DNA from: Selaginella moellendorffii
Lineage: Eukaryota; Streptophyta; Lycopodiopsida; Selaginellales; Selaginellaceae
Direction of reading: 5' to 3'
DNA: 64,000 nt
NCBI RefSeq assembly: GCF_000143415.4
Contig: NW_003314280.1
Coordinates: 1,532,152-1,596,151 of the forward strand
Shown here: positions 54,831 to 64,000 of the stretch, one piece after another
How the letters are laid out: the number at the start of each line of letters is the position of its first letter
How positions within the stretch are numbered: the stretch's first letter is position 1
Made by a program: the position numbers and the translations under genes
Notes under the pieces: model-generated
Databases searched by the model: none
What the model was told of the DNA's origin: nothing
Seen by the model: the letters and a program-made list of their open reading frames with translations, nothing else

Positions 54831-57800
54831 TGCACTTATAATAATTTATTTATTAAATAAATAAATTATTTGATTTTTTTATAACCTCTATAGAAATGTA
54901 ATATACACATTTAAACATAACATCTAAATAAAGTATAAAGTATCTCTTCAAAGTGATAATCAATAAATAATTATTTGATTGTTTTGATGTATTATAAGAA
55001 GAGAATTTGTAAAAATGAGCATTATTGTTATGCTAGTACAAATTCAATTGGAAAAGATGACTTCATCTAAAAAATGGTTTTAATTATATTTAGTAATGTT
55101 ATTATTGTTTTTAAAGAATCAATAAATTTTTTATTGTGGGACAATGCAAATACTTTTTAAAATGTATAAAATAGTAAGATAAGTACTTTTTTAACCATTA
55201 TATAAATAAAAATTTTAAATTAATTAATTAAATAAATCAGAATATTGAAAAAAATATTTGAAAAAAGTTTTAATTTCTCCAGAAATATATATAATTTCCA
55301 ATAATTATATTAAATTCACCTCTTTATGGTGTATATTTAGTCATTCTCTTTGCAAAATTATAAGCATTTTAATTCATATTAAGCATTTTCCTTTTTGTAT
55401 AATAAGAAAAAAATTAAACACATCATAATAAGATTACAATCAAGTAACTTCTATAAAATTTATAATGAAGTTATTTTATGAATCCTTAATAATGAATACT
55501 TACTTTTTCTGTCTTATTTAAGGGAAATAAATTCATATTTCTTTATGCTACAATATTGAAAAGTGTGAATATAAAACTATTCACATTAAATTATCTCTAA
55601 AGCCTAGTTTATATAAAAAATAAATTGAAACTAATTTTAAGGCTTATTACATTAATAATAGTGTCATTGTATATCAAAATTTCATATCATCCACTCCTCT
55701 TAGAAGGATAGAAGGTAATTAATAAGCTAGGATCTAAAGGACGCATTAAAAGATCCATAAATGGTGCAATACATTTCTTATCCTTTTATATAAAGCCTTT
55801 TTGTTGTTATATATCTATATTTTTTAAAAGATTAATTTGTTGAACATTATACTAAAATTTATAAACTTGTGCCATAACACTTAATATGGTTCTTTTTATT
55901 GAGCAAGAAGCCCTTTAAACAAACTATATACTATAAGATTGGGAAAATAAATTAATACTAAATCATTCATTTTCTGCTTTATAGGTGGACAATGATGACA
56001 ATTGTCCTAAACATGATTGTGGGTATTGAAAGTTACCTATTAGTGAATCATTTTGGATATTTTTCTTTTACTATTAAAATGGTATTAAAGCTTTAAACTA
56101 TTATTAGAATGCAAGTGACTAAATTTTTTACTCTACTTTAATTACTTAGCTATACTTTTAACCGCTTGAAAGAATCTCATAACCTCCATATATCTTCATC
56201 CCAACTTAGGGTACTTACTAATACCCCAAAGTTAGCCTTCCCACTACCTTACCTTAAGGAGTGAAGTGATAGAAGTATGGAGCAATTTAGAACTATCTTA
56301 GAGCATTTAACAACCTAATTCTTGGACTAATAGGTAAAATAGAGTTAAATAGAGTTTATCATTATTTTAACATACTGATGGTATAATACAAGGATATGGA
56401 TATTCCATTAGTTAGCATGGTGTGGAGCTTAGGCTTAAATCCAAGTTGAATGCAAAACAAAGATAGGCATGTAAACAAAAGTTAAATTATGTCTTAAGTT
56501 GGTTAACCATATCTAATCTACCCACTATCTCTATTATACATTTAGAACCCCCCACAGCCCCCTTTTGAGAAATGCACTCTTTGGGTTTTCACCCCAGTCT
56601 TAGAAGTTAGTCTTTAGGATAATCACAAAAACTTATTAAATATAGAATAGTGTTAGATTGCGAATTTGGATATAGGAATAATACCATTGTGTTCAAAACA
56701 ATCTCTACATTCCATTAATATGTCTAGCTTGCAAATATAGATACTTTTTATGAATAGTTAATAGAATCAAACAGAATCAATACATAGGGGATGATAGTGA
56801 TGGTGTTTGGCAAACATAGTGAACTATCATTTGGTGATATTGAGGAATTAATTTCAATATATAAGGGTTTTTTACAAGCTAATGCAAGACAGAGCAAAAG
56901 AGAATTAAAAGCTATGTTGAGTACGCTCAGCAAAAAATACATAAGAGTTCCTACCTTATGTTTATCTGACTAGGTGTAGATGCAAAGCCCAATTTACTAA
57001 TACTTGAATAAGAGGGATTGAAAAGGGAACTAACAATACCAATCTCTTGCTATTGTGGTAATAAAAGAAGAATATTTGAAAGGATTTGCTAACAAACAAC
57101 TTTCAATATCCATAATTTCATTCACAACACTCTTTCCCCCCCTTTAGGGAATATTAACATCCTTATCAATGTATATTCTAATCTAGACCATTACCAAAGA
57201 AACAACTCTAGAAAAAGTTTATGGTGTTCACACTTTGTGAAAAATCCACTAACTTAAATGAGTTAGGGGGTAACCTCTTTGTTTAACATAAATGCACTAT
57301 AACTCAGACACTTTTCAGCCATCACCGACAAAGAAATGACCAATAGAGTCAACCATCCTTACCGCTCTAGGTATCATCTAACTTACAAAAGATGATATGC
57401 TTATGTCTACAGATGATATAAAGAGAGAAGTTAGAGGCCCCAAACCTCATAAATAAGCAAACCAAACCTATCAATAAGGTTTAGATAGATTTATTTAGAG
57501 TTGTTTACATAGTCACACTATTTAGTAGAATAAAGAACATCTAGAGAGACACAAGTTATGTGAGTAGTCAACAATAGTTATTCTATTACTAAAAATTTCA
57601 CTATACACACGAAGTGTTGAAGTCAGTTTGCCTTTATTGACCCAAACCTAAAGGTCAATAGATGGACACTATCAAAGTCATAAACAAAGAAATATGAAAG
57701 ACAACAAATTATTAGTGAAGAAAGTTTACATTAAAACACAAAAGTATTCCAAGTAAGCTATTATTTGATAAACCAATATAGTAGAGGAACTGCTAAGATT

Positions 57801-58300
57801 ACAAGAGTTTAAAATCATAAAATTAACCATCTAACAAAATTCAATAACAAAAAACTTAATGATAAAGTTTAACTACCAAAGATTGCAGATAGCATGCTAA
57901 AAACTTATGAGAGGCACCTCAAAGAACATAAAATATCATCGACTAGCAACAAAATGCTTACAAATATATTTTTTAAAGGAAATAACATTCAAATCTATTA
58001 GAACCAATTGTAACAACAATCAATAAAATATAATAAATGTTAGAAGGGCAAATAAATACTTGTTCATATCAACAGTTGTGCTAGCTAATCTAAATAAATT
58101 CTAATCAACAATATTAAGGAATCAGAGTTGTTTAAGAAAGAGTCGACAACATCTTACCAATATCTTAAATCTAACAGACCAATCCAAAATAAACCACAAA
58201 GAATATGTGATAATAAGCTCTATTTCGTTAAAGTGGGAATTGTCATTATCCCACTTGTAAAATAAGGTTTCCAAACCTTTATATAGTATATAAATATAAC
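54831..58300. other. AT-rich gene-poor stretch
   Basis: Very AT-rich with many short A/T runs. No open frame of note, RNA gene, LTR or satellite was recognised. It probably represents old, unrecognisable transposon remains. Confidence 0.5.
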
Positions 58301-58308
58301 AAAATTCA

Positions 58309-58332
58309 ATTGCATTGAGGCACATGCCATTT
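58309..58332. repeat. Palindrome family member 1 (degenerate)
   Basis: Reads TTGCATTGAGGCACATGCC AT-like: a weakened match to the family half-site ATGGCRTGWG on the left and its complement on the right. Intergenic. Confidence 0.5.
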
Positions 58333-58600
58333 TATTTTAAACAAGGAAATGTCTACTCAATCACTTCTCCTCCCCCTGCCACTGCTTCATCTCTCTCTTC
58401 TCCTTGTCATCGTCGTCCAATTTCTTTCCATCCTTTTAATATTGGCTCAGTTGCTCCGAGTCTAGGTGGAGCCCAAGTCCCCATTCAATCTTTACTTTCC
58501 CCTTATTAATAAAACAACTTCGTAGACTTCCAATAACATGCTATAACACTTCTAGTATAATGCAAATCCTCTCAAAGAATTGTCTTTTAATATTAATACA

Positions 58601-58622
58601 ATGGCATGGAACCCCATGCCAT
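58601..58622. repeat. Palindrome family member 2
   Basis: Arms ATGGCATGG and CCATGCCAT are exact reverse complements around AACC. It lies just downstream of the large gene's stop. Confidence 0.85.
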
Positions 58623-58656
58623 AATAAGTTACATTTTTAAATAAATACATGCCATC

Positions 58657-59526
58657 TCAGACTGTTATTTTTTGCCTCCAACGCCTATACAATAATCTTG
58701 GAATTTCATCACTCTCCACACTATCAGGATTTAAACCCAATAGTAATGCCATCTCTTCTCTAATACGTCCACGCTCATGTTCAGTGGTCGAAGAACCCAT
58801 CCGGTTGAGCAGATTATGGAGATGCAGATAGTGCTTGGCTAGACAATATACATGCCATAAATGATGACTGCTGTCTGTCCGATCAAATGGCTTCTGATAT
58901 ACCGTTCCATCTGCCATTTGGTTGATTTCTGCAGCCACCTCCTGGACTGGCCGGTTCTTTATCACCATCGCTCCAAGCCGTTTTGCAAGGTCCCCCAGAA
59001 CATACGGTTTCTTCTCCCTAGTTTCCATACTGCAAGAGATGGGGTGCACTGCATATGTGTGCGTGTTCGCTGCTGTTTTAATCGGCGAGTCATCGATGAT
59101 GAGGATTTCACTTGAGCTAGCAGTCCGGTTCATCACTACAGCCTCTGGCTTGACGAAGATGGGCTTGCTACCCCTCACATGGACCATAGTCAAGCAATCC
59201 TCCTGCGTTAGGAGAAAGTCAAATGGTAATATTACTCGCGTCTGATCGTACATCATCTGTAGCAATGTTAATGCATTGTGGTGCATCATAGATGTCCAAA
59301 CTCCCAATTGCAAATTGAACCCGGCCCTCTGTTTTAAGTGTCGCATGGTCATTATTAGATCCCGCAGTTTCTCCCGTGTGATTAATGTGAATCTGTCTCT
59401 TTTGACCAACTTGCGACCGCAGGCTTTGGAGGGTGCAATGACATTCGAGGACGAGCCACGCTCATGGGAGAAAAGGACACCGTTTAGATCAAAAACGATA
59501 CAGTACCTTCGCCATGACTCTGAAAT
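58657..59526 (-). CDS. FCP1-like HAD phosphatase domain, C-terminal exon of the large gene
   Basis: The exon begins after a splice acceptor as ESWRRYCIVFDLNGVLFSHE and runs to the stop at 58657. HAD motifs are visible: motif I FDLNGVLF, a Trp-Thr block GVWTSMMHHNA, and the third motif IIDDSPIK with two Asp. The first Asp of motif I is present, but the position usually Asp (DxD) is Asn, as in some plant FCP1-like proteins, so classic phosphatase chemistry may be altered. The C-terminal part is helical (LAKHYLHLHNLL, EHERGRIREEMALLLGL). It most likely continues the gene that starts near 63941, but the join around 59580-59640 is unclear. Confidence 0.65.
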   Translation of the reverse strand: MSESWRRYCIVFDLNGVLFSHERGSSSNVIAPSKACGRKLVKRDRFTLITREKLRDLIMTMRHLKQRAGFNLQLGVWTSMMHHNALTLLQMMYDQTRVILPFDFLLTQEDCLTMVHVRGSKPIFVKPEAVVMNRTASSSEILIIDDSPIKTAANTHTYAVHPISCSMETREKKPYVLGDLAKRLGAMVIKNRPVQEVAAEINQMADGTVYQKPFDRTDSSHHLWHVYCLAKHYLHLHNLLNRMGSSTTEHERGRIREEMALLLGLNPDSVESDEIPRLLYRRWRQKITV

Positions 59527-59651
59527 GAAATGCATCAGCATAAAAAATGGTACAAGTCAATTTTACCATCTACAATATTAGCGAATGTTGCTCCCGATGG
59601 TCGTTGAGAGGGTTTTGGTCGAGGAAACGTGAAGGGCGGAAATACTCTCCT

Positions 59652-62600
59652 CTACAATATGGGGTCAATCACATCCGATGGTGTGTGGGCACATGCCATT
59701 TCAGCTGTAGACTCTGGTACAACTGGCTCAACAGTGGCATGGGGTGGTTCCGATGGCGTGTGATCACACGCCATTTCAGCTGGTGCCTCCGTTGGCAAAG
59801 TGGACATGACCGAACAGGCAGCAGGGGCGGTGTAGGGAGGTTCCAACGGCGCGTAGTCAGACGATTGGGCACACGTTGAGTCCGTTGGAAATGAGGATAC
59901 GACCGGCTCGGCGGCTGGGGCGGCCTCATGTGGGTCCAATGGCGCCTGGTCACTGTCAGTTGGATACGTGGACAAGATTGACTCAGTGGTATGGGCAGCA
60001 TCAAGTGGAGCGTGGTCAGCTTGCTTGGCGTTGATATGGATAGTAGCCTCCACCAGCTCTGATGACTCTTGCAGCCAAGTAGAGTCCACTGGCGGATCCA
60101 TATGCATGTCCAAATATCTCCCTTCGATTGAGATGGTATCCTCCCGTGCTACTAAAAACAAACTCATTAGCACATTGAATCGACTATACTGTATTTACCA
60201 TCAACTGCTATTGAGGAACTAGGACCGATATCACTTGGGCGCACTGCTGATTCTGAAGGATTGGACATACGTTTCGACCCTTGCTTGGCACTATCCTTCC
60301 TCGACACTAAAGGCTAGAGTTTGTAAATTCAACTGAATAATCTTTACTTACCATTTGCTCTGCGACCTACATGGACAATGTTTGAAATGGTAAAAGGTTA
60401 GGAATGGATGTACTATTATTTACCTGATGGTTTGTCTTGTATGACCTTCCTCCGCTGCTCTTTGGCCACCTCAGGCTGGCCATCGTCGTCATCATCGTCA
60501 TCGTCGTTATTGTGATCGTCACCATTGTGAGGACCATCCAAGTCCTCTTCGTCCTCCTCTTCTTTGTCCTCCTCTTCATCCTTCTGCTCTTCCTGCTCAT
60601 TATCTTTCTCTGGCTCCTCATCCCCCTCCTGCATTTCTTCCATAGGCTGCTCAGGCTGGATGGCTTGTTCTTCCAGGACCATCTTGGGAAAATCATCAGG
60701 CCGAGTCTCCATCTCAAAATACAAGACATCCATAGCCTGTTTTAGTGCGTGACCTAGGACCGTATCCTCACCCGACTGTCTTAACATGGTTTCTGCACGT
60801 TCTTGCACCCTTCGAAGACGACGAGATGAGAAAAACGTGGCCCTGACTTGAAAAGCATCCCTCATCCATTGTACCTCTCCATTGAGATTGGGGAAGGGGA
60901 GTCCGTTATAGGAATCTGAGTCATGAGGTGGTGACTGCCTGCTTTCACTCAGCCCTTGATCTGCAATGAATGGCATGAGCACACACGCCATAACTGCGAG
61001 GCATTACCTATCATCTTTTCGTTGCCCTTCTTCTTTTTCGAATCAAACGCCTCTGATCTCGACGACTGTCCAACGTGCTTTCGCTTTTTATGACCACTGT
61101 CAGTTTGAGCTTGGCTGGTGCTTGCCTGTTTTGCCTTTGAAGAAGTTTCTCTTGCAAGGAATGGCATGAGACCACACGCCATTGCAAATATAATTTGTAC
61201 CTCCTTTTTTCCTATTGCTTGTCTGTTTGTCCTTCTTCGATGCGCCACCAGTGCGCTTTTCAGTCCTCGTGTCTGAATATTCACAACGATCTATAATCAA
61301 AATGGCGTGAGGCCTCACGTGACCTTACCTTGTGCAGGTTGTGAGCTCGGCCCAACATGGGTATCTTCAACAGTAGCTGTTAACGCCGTTTCAGCATCTG
61401 GGGGTGGCCACGCTCCTGCATACAGAGCTTGTGAGATAACATTTAAACTTAAAGTGTGTACTCACCAAGTTCGCAGAGAAGATACTGTTTTTCTTTGGCA
61501 ACTGTAATTATATGCTCCATTGAAGTCACCTCTTCAATGGAGTTTGTCACCGCAACACATGGGACACCCTTGAGTAGTGCGGCTCGAAAGAATAGTCCGC
61601 CGCAGTTGTACTCGACAACGCATTTGCCCTTGGAGTCGGAAGCAGGTGACCCACCCGCTATTGCGTTGAAGACCCAGCTGAGCATTTCCCATGCTGCACC
61701 TGGAGCTTTCTTTGGATTCGAAAGCTCCATAGCCGTCTTCAGTTCCTCAGGCACGGGTAAATTGACCTCCCTCAGATCAATTCGATTGGCTTTGTCGAAC
61801 GAAGCTGGGAAGTCACTCCAGTCCCACTCTGCTGCAGGACCAATAACAAGGGCGAGTGTGAAGATGCGGACATTCGTCGGTATCTTCTTCTTAGCCATTA
61901 TTCCATGGATCTCCCGCATCTCCTTGCCTTTCAACCGAGCCTTCACCTCGTTCAAGGCCTTCCAGAACTTGTGATAGGATTCGGAGTCGTAGATCATATA
62001 GTGGACTGAAGATTCCACCTCCGCAAGTCCCACCATTAAGTCAATGATGGAGCTGACTTCGTCTGCATGAGTGATCTCCTCGTTTGTGAAGTCCATCACA
62101 CAAAAGATGTTCTTGACCTGCTCATCTCCGCGGGAAACGATGCTCCTCCACCTTTGATCCTCATCCGAATTCAAGTATACCCGGTAAGGTTCTCGATAGG
62201 CCTCTGCTGCGGGGTCGAGCTGTTTCTGAAGCCGACGGTCGACATCAATCTTAATGAAATTTGGATACTGATCCAACTTCTCAGCTTTACTTTTCGTGGC
62301 ATCCCGCAGCAGATCGATGAACTTGGGGGCCCCCTTCACGTACTCGTCGATGTCTTCATTTGACAACTCCAGCGCTTCCATCATCTCTTGCGTGGTGTCG
62401 ATGCTCACCCTCTCCACGGCCACTTGCTCGAAGATCCAATCCTTCAATAGCGCACGAGCTCTCAGAGTCGTGCACAAGTCCTCGTATGTCACAATATGGC
62501 CGGGAGTCATTTTGGTCTTGTTGAAGACTACCTCACCACGTAGAAGAGCATTAGCCACTGTCAGAAGGTCGTCGTCGTCTAGAGACCGCGAGAAACGCAA

Positions 62601-63941
62601 GGCGTTGAGCTTCAAATCATTGGGCTTCCGGTCGTCCTCCACACCCATTGAGTTTGGCAACTCCCCGTCATGGTACCTCCTCAGCACATCTACCCATTTG
62701 TCAAAAACAACTTTTGTCGCGAGTAGAATGTTATGGATGCTGAGTGTGTCATTGACCCCCAGTGTTTTCAAGAGAAGACTCGAGAATTCCTGCAATGGAA
62801 ATGGCGTGAGGCCACATGCTATGCCACATGCAACGAGGCTTACCTGCCAGGCGCTAGTTGCTAGTGCACGTCCTTGTCCTGGTTTTTGTGGCTTCTTCAG
62901 TTGAACCCAGAGCTTCCGTGTTCGTGCCAATGTCTCGTGCAGACCCGATTTGTAGCACGTTTCTTGCTTGACATTCTGCGCGTGGGAGATGTATATGATA
63001 GATCGGAGGGGCGAGTTGCCTTTTATCAGGCGGACAACTCTTGTCTTGAAGACTTTCTTCACCTCCTCGCCCACCATAATATCCACAACTATCTCTTGCA
63101 TCGCCAAGCTAGAATGCTGCCCGGAGACGGCATAGAACCGGATGTTCTGATCGTCCAACACCTTCCTATTGATCAAGTCTGGAAACCTCGTCTCGCCCTT
63201 CATTGTTCGGTAGTAGGGGATCACGTCTGCGATGTCGGGTGTTACTGGACTTGCCAGCATGTTCTGCTTCAGTTTCTCCACCCACTCATCAGATACTAGC
63301 CTGTGGTTGTATTTGCTTTGGATGTCGATACGGCTCACGTCGATTGTATATACTTTGTTGGAATAGTAACAAGTACTATTATCTGCGACGATTTTTGCTG
63401 CCTCTTCTTGCTCTTTCTGCTCTTTGCGGCTCTTCTTTTTGGTGGGTGTAGTGTTCGAACCCGAGGCAATGGCATCACTGAGTAGCTTCTTTTTTGGAGC
63501 AGGAGAGTCTGACGTCGGCTTGAGCTTGACCACCCTTTTCTGCTTCGAGGTAGTTTCCAGATCGACCCCCTTCCCCTTTGCTTCGCGAACTGGAGTCACT
63601 CTCAACGGCTCAATGTTGGAATATAGTTTTTGAACATCGCCGTAGGTGAGGTCCGTGGATTCCATGTGATCTTCATAGACCCGCTGCGTCTTTGAAATTG
63701 TGGGCCTCCTGGACAACCTCTCCCTAGCTCCCTCTAGGAATTCCTCATAGCTGCTGCCCCCCTCCGGGAAGCCGCTAGGATGTGCAAGGTGGATCTTGAG
63801 GGCAGACGCTGTCTCTACCACAAGTGCCAGTCCATATTCTTGCATGGAACTGCATGGAGTGTCTGTCACTTGGATGAGGATCCCCATGCATTCTTTTCTC
63901 CCACCATCTGTGTTGTACAGCCTCAGATCCTCGCCTTCCAT
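59652..63941 (-). CDS. Large ParB-like/acidic protein, 5' part of the same gene
   Basis: From ATG 63941 (or from further upstream, outside the window, spliced at AG near 63953). The first exon set holds DVSRIDIQSKYNHRLVS, EWVEKLKQNMLASP and RFYAVSGQHSSLAMQEI, which resemble the ParB/Srx nuclease fold; the key strand is VSGQHSSLA rather than a GERR type. Later exons are Lys/Ser-rich, then strongly acidic (EEEDKEEEDEEDLDG, DDHNNDDDDDDDD), then Pro/Ala-rich with a tandem-like repeat (MACDHTPSEPPHA, MACAHTPSD). Joins include LATSAWQ-EFSSLL, CELG-AWPPPDAET, NEKMIG-DQGLSESRQ and DKPSG-RRANG. Function is unknown; a chromatin or mobile-element-derived role is possible. No clear orthology is claimed. 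Confidence 0.55.
59678..59699. repeat. Palindrome family member 3 (inside coding sequence)
   Basis: Left arm ATGGTGTGTG, right arm ending CACATGCCAT. On the minus strand it encodes part of EMACAHTPSD. Followed by TTCAGCTG as in member 4. Confidence 0.8.
59753..59774. repeat. Palindrome family member 4 (perfect, inside coding sequence)
   Basis: A perfect 22-bp palindrome: ATGGCGTGTGA and its exact reverse complement. On the minus strand it encodes part of EMACDHTPSE. Confidence 0.95.
60970..60991. repeat. Palindrome family member 5 (fills a 47-nt intron)
   Basis: Arms ATGGCATGAG and CACACGCCAT. It lies in the intron 60961-61007 on the minus strand, eight or nine nt from the acceptor (CATTGCAG). 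Confidence 0.88.
61161..61182. repeat. Palindrome family member 6 (fills an about 50-nt intron)
   Basis: Arms ATGGCATGAG and CCACACGCCAT, in the intron ending at 61200 (donor GTACAAAT). The acceptor context CCTTGCAAG is adjacent to the palindrome on the minus strand. Confidence 0.88.
61302..61323. repeat. Palindrome family member 7 (fills a 38-nt intron)
   Basis: Core CGTGAGGCCTCACG is a perfect palindrome with the left arm ATGGCGTGAGG; the right end has mutated to GTGAC. It makes up most of intron 61291-61328. Confidence 0.85.
62801..62822. repeat. Palindrome family member 8 (fills a 54-nt intron)
   Basis: Arms ATGGCGTGAGG and CCACATGCTAT, in intron 62790-62843. The intron is a multiple of three and has no stop, so the frame stays open if it is retained. 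Confidence 0.85.
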
Positions 63942-64000
63942 CTCGAAAGTCTAACTGGTGAGCTCCTCCCCCTTCTCTGCATCCACATTGACAGTGGCTG

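Noticed and set aside
58315-58509. 64-codon plus-strand frame (Ser/Pro-rich)
   Set aside because: No homology, and it begins within a degenerate palindrome copy; likely chance.
58601-62822. CRISPR-like array from repeated palindromes
   Set aside because: Spacing is irregular (75 bp to 1.5 kb), the genome is eukaryotic, and half of the copies coincide with introns.
62296-62904. 202-codon plus-strand frame in the ParB-like gene
   Set aside because: Opposite the long coding exon; low-complexity Ser-rich translation, no motif.

Overview
This is a plant nuclear genome window. Genes are spliced with GT-AG introns that are mostly only 40-60 nt long. It carries several large organelle-type PPR genes, a plant-type 20S proteasome alpha subunit, a thylakoid-lumen type FKBP, germin-like proteins, a CYP71-clan P450 and plant nuclear tRNAs. 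Very short introns, compact spacing and many PPR genes suggest a lycophyte such as Selaginella; that assignment is inference from gene style, not from a search.

Layout. 1-3.6 kb: end-truncated P-class PPR gene (-) and PSAT1-like acyltransferase copy A (-). 3.8-10 kb: lumenal FKBP (+), amidase (-), ADP-ribose/CDP-alcohol diphosphatase (+), polyol/monosaccharide transporter (+). 10-13.6 kb: decayed ground with PPR scraps, a broken TPR gene, tRNA-Asp, tRNA-Pro, tRNA-Ile, a tRNA-Ile relic and an inverted piece of the neighbouring PPR gene. 13.6-21.6 kb: PPR gene with an N-terminal PDF motif (-), PSAT1-like copy B (-), P-class PPR (-). 21.6-29 kb: SRA-domain protein lacking SET (-), WDR6-like WD40 protein (-), proteasome alpha subunit PAG1 (+). 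29-42.2 kb: small two-exon gene (+), Mn-type cation efflux transporter A (+), TBC RabGAP (+), secreted Cys-rich protein (-), VPS54 (-), cation efflux transporter B (-).

42-51.1 kb: a duplicated block. A small acidic-protein gene plus a P450 occurs at 42.1-44.1 kb (P450 dead) and again at 48.9-51.1 kb (small gene dead, P450 nearly whole). A germin-like pseudogene, an intact germin-like gene and a PPR pseudogene lie between the copies. 51.1-58.6 kb: AT-rich, gene-poor, with a decayed Ty3/gypsy-like element whose two LTRs are still recognisable. 58.6-63.95 kb: a large multi-exon gene (-) with a ParB-like N-terminal region, an acidic middle and an FCP1-like HAD phosphatase domain.

The most unusual signal is in this last gene. 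A 22-bp palindrome (half-site ATGGCRTGWG) occurs at least eight times in 58.3-62.8 kb, forming the body of four tiny introns and sitting twice inside coding sequence. This looks like an introner-like or palindromic-element family. The second is the fusion of an OSB-type PDF motif to an organellar PPR protein.

Most genes are unrelated housekeeping functions and not an operon. Several pairs are divergent with short shared promoters, the tightest being WDR6/PAG1 (69 bp) and transporter B/small gene (74 bp).
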